26,049 nucleotides of DNA, from contig JAEYAU010000114.1 in assembly GCA_023404705.1 (NCBI GenBank), positions 1-26,049 of the forward strand, in the 5' to 3' direction. This document shows positions 9,501 to 17,266 of the stretch, one piece after another. The notes below the pieces were generated by a model, which ran no database searches, had not been told where the DNA came from, and worked only from the letters and a program-made list of their open reading frames with translations. Every line of letters begins with the position of its first letter. The first letter of the stretch is position 1. Made by a program: the position numbers and the translations under genes. This DNA is from Pseudomonadota bacterium. GTDB taxonomy: Bacteria; Pseudomonadota; Alphaproteobacteria; Rhizobiales; Xanthobacteraceae.

Positions 9501-12136
9501 CGCAGGCCAACTACACCGGCCCGGACAGCTTCACATATCGCCCGAGGGATGCGAGCGCTGAAGGCAACCTCACGACCGTGACGATCACGGTCACTCCCGT
9601 GAACGATGCGCCGGTGATCACGTCGGATGGTGGCGGCAGCATCGGCCACCCCGCGGTTCGCGAGAACACGACCTTCGTGACCACAGTCGTAGCGACCGAC
9701 GTCGACGGCGACAGCGTGACCTATGCGATCACCGGCGGCCGGGACGCGGGGCAGTTCAGCATCGATCCGCTCACCGGGATCCTGAGCTTCGTGTCCGCGC
9801 CCGATTTCGAGAATCCGACCGATGGCGGACGCAACAATATCTATGAAGTCGTGGTGCAGGCTTCGGACGGGCCACTGACCGACGAGCAGACGTTGCTGGT
9901 CGAGGTGCAGGACCTTCCCGAGATCAACGCGCGCAACGACAGCTTCGGTGCGACCATCGACGCGTTCTCGGTGTCGAGCGGTAACGCCCAACGCTTCCTC
10001 AATCTCGGTAACGGGCAGCTCGGAGCGCCCGCCACGCTGAGCCAGAGCAACGGCCAGCACGTGGTCCTTGGCGATGTGGATCGTGACGGCGACCTCGACG
10101 CGGTGACCGCGCAATACGGCGCTTCATCGCCGCGCCTGTGGCTCAATAACGGCGCCGGGACTTTCACAGCGGCGGGCTCGCAGCCGCAGGCGATCTACAA
10201 CAACTTCGCGATCGCGCTCGGAGACATCGATCGGGACGGCGACCTCGACATCTTCGCGCCGTCCTACCAGCAGTTCTACACGATCATCTACAAGAACAAC
10301 GGCGCGGGCGTGTTCGCGTATGATGGCAATCAGGGCACGGGTTACCTGTTCTCGAGCAGCGGACCCGCCGCGACCGACGTCGAGCTCGGCGACCTCGACG
10401 GAGACGGCGATCTCGACGCTTTCGTCACGAACTTCAACGCCTCGTCGCAGATCTGGCGCAACAACGGCAGCGGCAATTTCGGCACGACCTCGAGCAGCGG
10501 CCCCTTCGGCAAATGGAAGGACGTGGATCTCGTCGATATCGATCGTGACGGCGACCTCGACGCGATTCTCTCGGGCGGCGACAACAATCCGAACTCCAGC
10601 ACCGCGGTGTACCGCAACAACGGCGCCGGCGCGTTCTCGCTGGCGGCGACGCTGCTGCCGCCGCCCGGCTCGGGCGGCAACGGCGCCGTGACGCAGGCGA
10701 CCGCCATCGGCGATCTCAATGGCGACGGCTTTCTCGATATCTATCAAGCGAATCTCGGCTTCGGCGGCGACCGCGTTTGGCTCGGCGACGGGACGGGCGG
10801 CTTCACGCTGCGCGAGACGGTGGCGGATTCGGTCGGCACCGACGACGTGCAACTGGCCGACTTCGACGGCGACGGCGACCTCGATGCATTCCTGGCGGCG
10901 TTCAACAATGCGGGACCGACGCAGTTCGGCTTCGACCGCATCCTGCTCAATGACGGCACCGGCCATTTCGCGCTTGGCCAGGAATTCACCACGCGCAGCT
11001 GGGGCATCGGGCTCGGCAACCTCGACACGCCTGGACGCGCGGCCAACCAGGTGCACCAGCTCGCGGTGCTTGCCAACGACACGGCCGATCCGGGCGTCAC
11101 ATTCTCGATCTCCGGAGTTGGCGTCTCCGCCCTCGGCGCGCTCGTGACGATCGATCCCGGCGGGCAGACGCTGAGCTATGACGGGCGCACGGTGGCGGCA
11201 CTGCTCGCGCTTGCGCCCGGGCAGACGCTCACGGACACTTTCACCTACACGGTCTCGGACGGCGGCAGCGCGAGCGATACCGCCACGGTGAGCATCGTGC
11301 TGGCGGGCGTGAACGATGCGCCGACCGACATCGTGTGGAACGGCGCGGTGCCGAGCCTCGGCTTCCGGCTGCCGTTCGACGGCGAGACGATTGCGACGCT
11401 CTCCGCAATCGATCCCGATAATGCGAGCGGGTTCACCTACTCGCTGCTGGCCGGCAGCAGTTCCGGCTTCAATCTGAGCGCCGGCGGGACGATCACGCGC
11501 GGCGGCGACATGCCGACCAACGGGAGCTTCACGCTCAACATCCAGGTCACGGACGCGAGCGGCGCCAGCTTCAGCGAGACCTTCAACGTGATCACCGGCA
11601 ACAGCCAGGGGAATACTTTGCCGACGGGCGGGGCAGGCGCCGCCGTGCTGGCCGGCGACGATGTCCTCTACGGATCAGATGGCGGCGACACACTGTTCGG
11701 CGGCGCCGGCAACGACACGCTGTTCGGGATGGACGGCGCCGACGCGCTGATCGGCGGGCTCGGCAACGACGCTTTGCGTGGCGGCGGTAGCGCCGACACG
11801 TTCCGCTGGCTCTCGGGCGATCTTCCGGGCCTCGACCGCATCCTCGATTTCGCCACGGGCACCAGCGGCGACATCATCGACCTCGCCGGGCTGCTCGCCG
11901 GCGTCTCCGGCAACAAGGCTGATCACGTCCGCTTCGAGGACGTGAACGGCCTCACGCGGCTCGCCTCGGCGGGCGGCGCGTCCGCGCTGGCGGACGGAAA
12001 CCTGACCTTGCAGGTGGATTTGGGATCGGGCTGGACCAACGTCGCGACTCTCGTGGACGCCGGCAACAATTTCACGGCGGGCAACGAGACGATCCGCATG
12101 CTCCTCGATACGGCGCAGCAGAACGTCACCGTGTGA
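6533..12136 (+). CDS. Giant type I-secreted RTX adhesin with FG-GAP propeller
   Basis: The 1867-residue paralogue of the preceding adhesin has near-identical N- and C-terminal ends. Order: N-terminal domain with PAAG at residues 114-117; two T1SS-143 domains (about 193-324 and 325-515); cadherin-like modules (about 513-1025), one of the long type and the rest short; a classical cadherin-like unit (about 1022-1128) with FVSAPDFENP; a split module interrupted by an FG-GAP propeller with six DxDxDGDxD-type calcium loops (about 1145-1500); a further cadherin-like unit (about 1593-1690); RTX nonapeptides (about 1703-1760); and the secretion domain ending RMLLDTAQQNVTV. The start is supported by AGGGAG at 6521-6526. 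Calcium-dependent stiffening and surface adhesion are known for the family; the ligand is unknown. No exporter is encoded nearby. Confidence 0.93.
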   Translation: MNPPFVLAQANGPVSPRTVSITKPAAGAAVSVRLDGTSRLDLSAITAEQITLVRVGDQLVILFDNQATVTIAPFFDASGQPLPDLALQLGPDRTVGALEFATLFPITDDPAILPAAGEGARNTGGPFGTFSIEALSGRNGLDLLNGETLGGVAFGTAPPPNDFPQASDLTLALDDDAINVSEGNAGGPGDESGPATVSGILPVVFGRDGAGGVFFAPVSAPAGLTSGGETVSFALSADGRTITAATASGVVFTVTLTLNADASVGYTVTLFRPLDHPGHDDPATVALERAFEDNIALAFPITVLDQNGDSVTASLVLDIDDDSPVINLANVENRTVDEEGLRGGNPGDSYASGDAPGEVLSVTGALGISWGADRGNAVANGGVSGAPVNGDRAVVFSSAGDRLLTLAEAAAIISVIGSGGPLDLSLLTSGASPLAFTLSGNGTVLTASTGQGAPVFTVTLSDVGNAGSYGFVLQAPIQHPGLDREDDLAFAFRYTAIDSDGDAVDGAFTVTVKDDAPVGGADAFSGFEDTLLAGSVGGNDSPGADGPSPLLYRLLSGPAHGQLSFDLLNGSFTYTPDLNFNGADGFTYSLVDRDGDVSAPVTVSLDIAAVNDAPEIHAPVSIVTDEDVPYVFNSTILFADVDAGNAQLRVTVNFTNGVLTFPSTGGTYFAGIPLSIDGTLAQLNTLFADLTYTPDPNYFGSATIALTIDDFGNTGIGGALTDSWTVNILINPVNDLPVAGDNTFTVAEDTPLVSLASVLADDTDVENDPLTAVLVSGPAHAASFTLNADGTFSYTPAANFFGTDSFTYRAFDGTAESNIATVAITVTPVNDAPAAGDDAFDTDEDTTLAPAVSVLADDTDVDNDPLTAVLLSSPTHAASFTFNPDGTFVYTPVANFFGTDSFTYQASDGQDVSNVAVVTITVRPQNDPPVGVDDTYDVGEDTQLRVSPFAGVARNDTDADNDVIHVTLVSGPTHAASFTLGEFGDFTYVPQANYTGPDSFTYRPRDASAEGNLTTVTITVTPVNDAPVITSDGGGSIGHPAVRENTTFVTTVVATDVDGDSVTYAITGGRDAGQFSIDPLTGILSFVSAPDFENPTDGGRNNIYEVVVQASDGPLTDEQTLLVEVQDLPEINARNDSFGATIDAFSVSSGNAQRFLNLGNGQLGAPATLSQSNGQHVVLGDVDRDGDLDAVTAQYGASSPRLWLNNGAGTFTAAGSQPQAIYNNFAIALGDIDRDGDLDIFAPSYQQFYTIIYKNNGAGVFAYDGNQGTGYLFSSSGPAATDVELGDLDGDGDLDAFVTNFNASSQIWRNNGSGNFGTTSSSGPFGKWKDVDLVDIDRDGDLDAILSGGDNNPNSSTAVYRNNGAGAFSLAATLLPPPGSGGNGAVTQATAIGDLNGDGFLDIYQANLGFGGDRVWLGDGTGGFTLRETVADSVGTDDVQLADFDGDGDLDAFLAAFNNAGPTQFGFDRILLNDGTGHFALGQEFTTRSWGIGLGNLDTPGRAANQVHQLAVLANDTADPGVTFSISGVGVSALGALVTIDPGGQTLSYDGRTVAALLALAPGQTLTDTFTYTVSDGGSASDTATVSIVLAGVNDAPTDIVWNGAVPSLGFRLPFDGETIATLSAIDPDNASGFTYSLLAGSSSGFNLSAGGTITRGGDMPTNGSFTLNIQVTDASGASFSETFNVITGNSQGNTLPTGGAGAAVLAGDDVLYGSDGGDTLFGGAGNDTLFGMDGADALIGGLGNDALRGGGSADTFRWLSGDLPGLDRILDFATGTSGDIIDLAGLLAGVSGNKADHVRFEDVNGLTRLASAGGASALADGNLTLQVDLGSGWTNVATLVDAGNNFTAGNETIRMLLDTAQQNVTV
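10073..10885 (+). repeat. FG-GAP / VCBS propeller repeats within the second adhesin
   Basis: Six calcium-binding loops encode DVDRDGDLD, DIDRDGDLD, DLDGDGDLD, DIDRDGDLD, DLNGDGFLD and DFDGDGDLD, beginning near 10073, 10224, 10391, 10535, 10712 and 10859. Each is followed by strands such as LWLNNGAGTF. A degenerate GLGNLDTPGR near 11010-11040 may be the seventh blade, which would close a seven-bladed propeller like that of integrin alpha chains. Confidence 0.8.
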
Positions 12137-12277
12137 AGCAGCCGGCACCAGGGCTATCCCGGCTCCTCCGGCATGTCTCCAAACGTATGTCTTTCGGTCC
12201 TCGTACCGGGACGTGGAGAGAATCGTCGCGCGCGGCTAGCCTCGGCGGCCCGGCCACATGCATCGGGAGACGCGCAC

Positions 12278-13123
12278 ATGCCGCACGGCGCATTCGAGAC
12301 AGCCGGCCATGGAATCATTCCTTCATCGCTCGACACCGATGTCCTGCGCCGCATCCGCGCGTACGCGGCGCAAGCGCTGGACGCGCCGCTGCATACCGGG
12401 ATGAGCCGGCCCGGCAACGACCTGGTACCGCTTCGCTGGGATCATCCCATCGTGGCCGAGATGCTCGGCGCGCCGTCGCGCATTCAGGCGATCGCAGCGT
12501 TGATCGGCGCACGCAATCTCAAATGGATCTCGGCCTATCTCACCAGCAAGGCGCCGTTCAGCCCGGCGCTGTGGTGGCACCAGGATTGGTGGTGCTGGGA
12601 CCATCCGATCAGCTTCCAACGCGCCGCCGCGCAGGTCGCGATGCTTTGCTATCTCGACGACACGGCGGCGTGCAACGGCGCGCTGCGCGTGCTGCCCGGC
12701 TCGCATCACTCCAGCGCCCCAGTCCATCGCGAGCTGCCGGAGCCGCATGGCGAGATCGCGAACGCGCTCCCCCACGATCACGTCGCGCTCGCGGATCTCC
12801 CCGAGCAGGCGACGCTCGCGGTCTCGGCTGGTGATGCCGTCGTGCTGGACTATCGGCTGCTGCACGGCACGCATGCGAACGAGACCGCCACCCGCCGCGA
12901 TGGCATTCTGTTGTCCTTCGTGCCGGACTGGGACGCGCTGCCGGCGGAGATCCAGGCGCACCTGATCGTGCATCCGGCGCTGCCCACGGCCGAGGAGGCG
13001 ATGCGCTGCGCGGCGAGCGGCTATGCGCATCTCATGCCCCGGTTCGACGGCGTCCCGCAGAGCCTGTCGATCAATCGGCTCGCGCCGGCCGTCTTCGCGG
13101 CGCGCGGCGCGCCAGGTGCGTAA
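12278..13123 (+). CDS. Phytanoyl-CoA dioxygenase (PhyH) family protein
   Basis: This 281-residue protein is a likely Fe(II)/2-oxoglutarate-dependent oxygenase that hydroxylates a small molecule in the cytoplasm; its substrate cannot be named. The iron-binding facial triad is visible as His101-x-Asp103 in WWHQDWW and His196 in RLLHGTHAN. Arg206/Arg207, ten or eleven residues later, may bind 2-oxoglutarate. NGALRVLPGSHH is the typical PhyH segment. The frame is open further upstream, but the ATG at 12278 has GGGAGA at 12265-12270, seven bases away, and the PhyH-like sequence starts soon after it. It lies 141 bases after the second adhesin gene on the same strand, without a clear promoter or terminator between them. 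The aromatic cluster around the metal site is unusual. It is not close to the second PhyH protein at 24025. Confidence 0.88.
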   Translation: MPHGAFETAGHGIIPSSLDTDVLRRIRAYAAQALDAPLHTGMSRPGNDLVPLRWDHPIVAEMLGAPSRIQAIAALIGARNLKWISAYLTSKAPFSPALWWHQDWWCWDHPISFQRAAAQVAMLCYLDDTAACNGALRVLPGSHHSSAPVHRELPEPHGEIANALPHDHVALADLPEQATLAVSAGDAVVLDYRLLHGTHANETATRRDGILLSFVPDWDALPAEIQAHLIVHPALPTAEEAMRCAASGYAHLMPRFDGVPQSLSINRLAPAVFAARGAPGA

Positions 13124-13388
13124 ACGGAAGTCTCGCCGGCGCAGGCGGCTGTGCCGGGCGAAGTGCTGCGCGAGCTGGGCAGAATGGGCCGCTCGTGGAC
13201 CTGGTTCGTGGGGAAGACCATGTGCCGATAACGGCCGCCTGCCTGTTCCGGGCCACGGCGTACGCATTCTGCGGGCTGACCGGCCAAGCTCCTGACAAAG
13301 CGTGCGTTTGATCGCCGCAACAGACAGGCCCTTACGAAATCTAAACCACGCCGCTTAACCGAGGATTCTGCGGTTCTCCCGTAAGGTG
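13124..13388 (+). other. Intergenic region before the GGDEF-EAL gene
   Basis: I see no convincing gene in these 265 bases. A short open stretch with a possible GTG start at 13195 and stop at 13309-13311 (38 codons) has no recognisable product or ribosome-binding site. A single TTAACC half-site at 13355-13360 lies about 30 bases before the predicted start of the next gene, without a partner at the seven-base spacing. No clear terminator was found. Confidence 0.5.
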
Positions 13389-16286
13389 ATGGTTCAGGGG
13401 GAACGCACCAGGGGCAGCATCCCGATGCACAGTGGCGTCATGCCTGCGGTCGAAGAAGGCCAGCTCAATGGCCTGCAGGCGCTCTATCAGGCTGCATTGG
13501 AGACCATGTCGCACGGTCTGATCATGATCGATGCGAGCGGCAAGGTCGTGCTGTTCAATCAGCGTTTCGTCGAGATGTACCGCCTTTCGCCGGGCGTCGT
13601 ACATGTCGGCGCCCCGATCCGTGACGTGATCGCGCACACGGTCGAGACCGGCGTCTTCGGCGACGTCAGCGCCGACGACATCTGGCAGCGCCGCCTCACG
13701 CGCATGGCGGAGCGCAAGCCCTTCACGTCGCGCTGGCCGATGAACGACGGTCGCACCTATGCGCTGCACTACACGCCGATGCCGGATGGCGGCTGGGTCA
13801 CGCTCTGCGAGGACGTCAGCCATCGCTACGCCATGGAGCGCGCGCTGCGGGTGCAGATCGAGCGCTTCGACCAGGCGATCAGCCACATGTCGCACGGGCT
13901 CTGCATGTTCGGCCCGGACGAGCGGTTGATCGTGTGCAACAATCGGTATCTTGAGATCTATGGGCTCGATCCGCAGATCGTGAAGCCGGGCGCGTCGCAT
14001 CGTGCGCTCCTCGACCACTGGATCTCGCAGGGTAATCAGCCCGGCATGACGGCCGAGGAGTTCTACAACAGGCGCAAGGAGGCGGTCGCCGGCAAGGACG
14101 TCTCCTCGATGCTGCTGCATCTGAAGGACGGCCGCATCGTGAAGGCGACCTCGCGGCCGACGCCGAACGGCGGCTGGGTGTCGGCGCACGAGGACGTCAC
14201 CGAGCGCCTGCACTACGAAGCGGTGCTGCGCGAGCAGAACCTGATCTTCGATGCCGCGCTCGAAAGCATGCCGCACGGCCTGTGCATCTACGACAAGGAT
14301 CTCAACCTCATCGTCTGCAACTCGCGCTACCGCGAGATCTACGACCTCTCGATCGATGAGACGCGTCCCGGCACGCCCATGCTGGAGCTGATCCGCCTCA
14401 GCGCCTCGCGCGGCATCCATGCGACGGGCGCGAAACCGGAGGACATTCTCGCCGGCATCGTCCGCTGGAAGAAGGAGCATCCGGACGAGCCGCTGCACCG
14501 GCATCTCGCGGACGGGCGCATCATCGAGCTGCGCTACCAGCGCATGGCCAATGGCGGCTGGGTCACCACCTTCGAGGACATCACGGCGCGCGAGCGGGCC
14601 GCCCAGGAGCTGCAGGAACAGCACCGGCGCTTCGACGTCGCGCTCAGCAACATGGCGCACGGGCTGTGCATGATCGATGCAGACATGCGCATCATCGTCT
14701 GCAACCGGCGCTATCTCGAGATGTTCGGCCTCTCGCCCGCGATTGCGCACCCGGGCGCGCACATGCGCGACGTGCTGGTGCATTCGGTCGATCTCGGCAA
14801 TCACAGCCACTCGACGGCCGACAAGGTCTTCCAGAGCTATGTCGACGCGCTGAAGGGCGGCGACACCGTCATCACGCGGCAGCTCGCCAATGGCCGTGTC
14901 ATCCGCATCAACTTCAAGGCGATGGCAGAGGGCGGCTGGGTCGCGATCTACGAGGACGTGACCGAGCGGCACAAGGCCGAGCAGAGCATCGCGCACATGG
15001 CGCATCACGATGCGCTCACCGATCTGCCGAACCGCCTGCTGTTCCGCGAGAAGATGGCCGAAGGGCTGGCGCGGGTGGAGGCGAGCGGCGAGAGCATGGC
15101 GGTGTTCTGCCTCGACCTCGACAATTTCAAGAGCGTCAACGACACGCTCGGCCATCCGATGGGCGACAAGCTGCTCGGCGCGATCGCGCAGCGGCTCGGC
15201 CGCGCGGTCGGCGGCGGCGACACCATTGCGCGGCTCGGCGGCGACGAGTTCGCGATCCTGCAGGCCGGTGCGGACACGAACGCCGCGGAGGCGCTCGCGC
15301 AGCGGATCATCGCGCTGGTCGCGGATCCGATCGTGATCGACGGCCACGAGATCAATTCCGGGGTCAGCATCGGCATCGCGATGGCGCCGCATGACGGCAC
15401 CACGGCCGATCACCTGATGAAATGCGCCGACCTCGCGCTCTATCGCGCGAAGGCCGAGGGCCGCAACGCGGCGCGCTTCTTCGAGCCCGACATGGATGCG
15501 CGCATCCGCACGCGGCGGGCGCTCGAGCTCGACCTCAGGCGCGCGCTCACGGCCGGCGAGTTCAGCCTCGTCTATCAGCCGCAGATCGACCTCACGTCGA
15601 ACGAGCTCATCGCCATGGAGGCGCTGCTGCGCTGGGAGCATCCCGAGCGCGGGTCGGTGGCGCCGTCCGAGTTCATCCCGATCGCCGAGGACATCGGCTT
15701 CATCGTGCCGCTGGGCGAGTGGGTGCTGCGCCAAGCCTGCATGGAAGCGGCGCGCTGGCCGGAGCCCATCCGTATCGCGGTCAACCTCTCGCCGGTGCAG
15801 TTCCGCAACCGCGGCCTGATCACGACCGTGACGCAGGCGCTGGCGGCGGCGCGGCTCGCGCCGCAGCGGCTCGAGCTCGAGATTACCGAGGCGGTGCTGC
15901 TGCAGGAGGACGAGGCGGTGGTCGCCATGCTGCATCAGCTGCGCGCGCTCGGCGTGCGCATCTCGATGGACGATTTCGGCACCGGCTATTCCTCGCTGAG
16001 CTATCTGCGCAGCTTCCCGTTCGACAAGATCAAGATCGACCGCTCGTTCATCTCGGATCTCGGCCGCAACCGCGACAGCGCCGCGATCGTGCGCGCGATC
16101 GCCAATCTGGGCGCGAGCCTCGGCATCGAGACCACGGCGGAAGGCATCGAGACCGACGAGCAGCTGGAGCTGGTGCGGCGCGCCGGATGCACCGGCATGC
16201 AGGGCTATCTCACGAGCCCGCCGCGGCCGGCCTCCGACGTCCCGGAGCTGATCGCGCGCCTGCGCGGCGAGGAAGCCGCGGCGTAA
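13389..16286 (+). CDS. Four PAS_7 domains + GGDEF + EAL cyclic di-GMP protein
   Basis: The protein of about 965 residues has no membrane segment. Four PAS_7 domains (about residues 33-145, 160-270, 285-400 and 415-525) each start with F..A...M.HGL and end with GGWV...EDVT. A GGDEF domain follows (about 535-690; HDALTDLPN, and RLGGDEF intact near 617), then an EAL domain (about 710-950). EAL residues are present: MEALLRW, VNLSPVQF, LEITE, DDFGTGYSSL, KIDRSF, AEGIET and the final QGYL. Both cyclase and phosphodiesterase activities are therefore possible. The inhibitory RxxD site is absent: the four residues that should form it read GGGD. The start is uncertain. GTG 13386 and ATG 13389 lack a well-spaced ribosome-binding site; ATG 13425 has AGGGG ten bases upstream. 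It is convergent with the YkuD gene. Confidence 0.93.
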   Translation: MVQGERTRGSIPMHSGVMPAVEEGQLNGLQALYQAALETMSHGLIMIDASGKVVLFNQRFVEMYRLSPGVVHVGAPIRDVIAHTVETGVFGDVSADDIWQRRLTRMAERKPFTSRWPMNDGRTYALHYTPMPDGGWVTLCEDVSHRYAMERALRVQIERFDQAISHMSHGLCMFGPDERLIVCNNRYLEIYGLDPQIVKPGASHRALLDHWISQGNQPGMTAEEFYNRRKEAVAGKDVSSMLLHLKDGRIVKATSRPTPNGGWVSAHEDVTERLHYEAVLREQNLIFDAALESMPHGLCIYDKDLNLIVCNSRYREIYDLSIDETRPGTPMLELIRLSASRGIHATGAKPEDILAGIVRWKKEHPDEPLHRHLADGRIIELRYQRMANGGWVTTFEDITARERAAQELQEQHRRFDVALSNMAHGLCMIDADMRIIVCNRRYLEMFGLSPAIAHPGAHMRDVLVHSVDLGNHSHSTADKVFQSYVDALKGGDTVITRQLANGRVIRINFKAMAEGGWVAIYEDVTERHKAEQSIAHMAHHDALTDLPNRLLFREKMAEGLARVEASGESMAVFCLDLDNFKSVNDTLGHPMGDKLLGAIAQRLGRAVGGGDTIARLGGDEFAILQAGADTNAAEALAQRIIALVADPIVIDGHEINSGVSIGIAMAPHDGTTADHLMKCADLALYRAKAEGRNAARFFEPDMDARIRTRRALELDLRRALTAGEFSLVYQPQIDLTSNELIAMEALLRWEHPERGSVAPSEFIPIAEDIGFIVPLGEWVLRQACMEAARWPEPIRIAVNLSPVQFRNRGLITTVTQALAAARLAPQRLELEITEAVLLQEDEAVVAMLHQLRALGVRISMDDFGTGYSSLSYLRSFPFDKIKIDRSFISDLGRNRDSAAIVRAIANLGASLGIETTAEGIETDEQLELVRRAGCTGMQGYLTSPPRPASDVPELIARLRGEEAAA

Positions 16287-16307
16287 GGGCGGCAAGCGCA
16301 GCCGCGC

Positions 16308-16901
16308 TCAGTGCCGCACGATCACCTTCGTCCCGACCGAGACGCGTTCGTAGAGATCCGCCACATCGTCATTCACGAGCCGGAAGCAGCCCGAGGAGAC
16401 CGCGTGCCCGATCGTATCCGGCGCGTTGGTGCCGTGGATGCGATAGACCGTTCCGCCGAGATACATGGCGCGTGCGCCCATCGGATTTCCGGGGCCGCCG
16501 GCCATGAAGCGCGGCAAGTAGGGCTGGCGCTCGATCATCTCCTTGGGCGGGATCCAATCGGGCCATTCGGCCTTGCGCGTGATCTTGAGGATGCCGGCCC
16601 AGGTGAAGCCGTCGCGGCCGACGCCGATGCCGTAGCGCAGCGCCACATTGTTCGGCTGGATCAGATAAAGAAAGCGGTCCGACGTATCGACGATGATCGT
16701 GCCGGGCGTCTCGGTGGTGCGGTAGTAGACGGGCTGGCGGCGAAACTCGGTCGGCAGGCCCTCGTCGCTCGAGCCGCGGTCGACGCCGGGCGGCGCATCC
16801 TCGGCGGTCGGCTGTGGAATGATCTCGAGCGGCCGGAACAGCTGCGCCGAAGCGACTCCGGCCGTCACACATATGAATGCAACCACCAACGCATGGCGCA
16901 T
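16308..16901 (-). CDS. L,D-transpeptidase (YkuD domain), secreted
   Basis: A 197-residue envelope enzyme that should form 3-3 peptidoglycan cross-links or attach proteins to peptidoglycan. Residues 1-19 are a Sec signal peptide ending ASA. The YkuD catalytic motif is complete: HGT at 156-158, then IGHAVSSGCFRLVNDDV, with the nucleophile Cys172. The start ATG at 16901 is preceded on the minus strand by GGGGAAAATCC. It is the last of four minus-strand genes (two secreted SH3-like proteins, a CWC protein, then this one), but a 132-base gap with a hairpin separates it from the CWC gene, so it may have its own promoter. The 21 bases between its stop and the GGDEF-EAL gene's stop leave little room for a terminator. 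Confidence 0.93.
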   Translation of the reverse strand: MRHALVVAFICVTAGVASAQLFRPLEIIPQPTAEDAPPGVDRGSSDEGLPTEFRRQPVYYRTTETPGTIIVDTSDRFLYLIQPNNVALRYGIGVGRDGFTWAGILKITRKAEWPDWIPPKEMIERQPYLPRFMAGGPGNPMGARAMYLGGTVYRIHGTNAPDTIGHAVSSGCFRLVNDDVADLYERVSVGTKVIVRH

Positions 16902-16944
16902 GGATTTTCCCCGTGCTGCCCCGCGAGCCCTTGTCAGGGAGTGT

Positions 16945-16962
16945 GACGCGGGGTGCCGCGTC
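16945..16962 (-). other. Small GC-rich hairpin between CWC and YkuD genes
   Basis: GACGCGG (16945-16951) and CCGCGTC (16956-16962) form a perfect seven-base stem with a four-base loop. No T-run follows on either strand, so it is not a standard intrinsic terminator. It lies in the leader of the YkuD transcript and could be a weak pause or processing site. Confidence 0.35.
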
Positions 16963-17033
16963 TCGCAACCAGGGCTGCACCTGGGTGCGGGTTGTTACAG
17001 ACCCGGACAAGACATCGTGATGAGCCGCGAAGA

Positions 17034-17228
17034 TCAGTCCACGCGCTGAAGCGCCGCGGCGGCGCGCAGACAGGTCGGGCAGAGGCAATCGTCGCCCTCG
17101 CGGGTCGGCAGCGGCATGCGGAACGACTCGTCGGCGCACCAGCAGCCGCCGGCCGGCCGGCATTCGAATGTCGTCCCGCAGCGCGCGCAGGCAAGGCGAC
17201 GGGGGGACTCGGCGGCTGGCTGTGTCAT
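17034..17228 (-). CDS. Cysteine-rich CWC family protein
   Basis: A 64-residue protein with eight cysteines in the CWC-family pattern: C14-x2-C17, C23, then CWC at 29-31, and CLCPTC at 48-53 after an LP segment. The arrangement suggests structural zinc binding; the family has no established function. The ATG at 17228 gives a normal family N-terminus. A GTG at 17267 in the same frame overlaps the TAG stop of the upstream secreted-protein gene by one base, so coupled translation from that codon is an alternative. Neither start has a strong ribosome-binding site. Confidence 0.75.
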   Translation of the reverse strand: MTQPAAESPRRLACARCGTTFECRPAGGCWCADESFRMPLPTREGDDCLCPTCLRAAAALQRVD

Positions 17229-17266
17229 CGCGTCAGTATGGAATCCCACGGCGCTGCCGGAAAGCA

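Noticed and set aside
7844..11056. Long minus-strand open frames opposite the second adhesin
   Set aside because: Same cause: shadows of the repeated DxDxDGD and VNDAP coding units, with low-complexity Arg/Glu/Val composition.
13195..13311. Possible 38-codon gene after the PhyH gene
   Set aside because: No ribosome-binding site, no recognisable product, and open frames of this length are common by chance in such GC-rich DNA.
13389..16286. GGDEF-EAL protein as LapD, the cyclic di-GMP receptor for adhesin release
   Set aside because: LapD is an inner-membrane protein with a periplasmic domain, HAMP linker and degenerate catalytic motifs. This protein has no membrane segment and intact motifs.
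13341..16295. 984-codon minus-strand frame opposite the GGDEF-EAL gene
   Set aside because: The plus strand encodes complete PAS_7, GGDEF and EAL motifs; the antisense product is Arg/His/Asp-rich with no recognisable domain.
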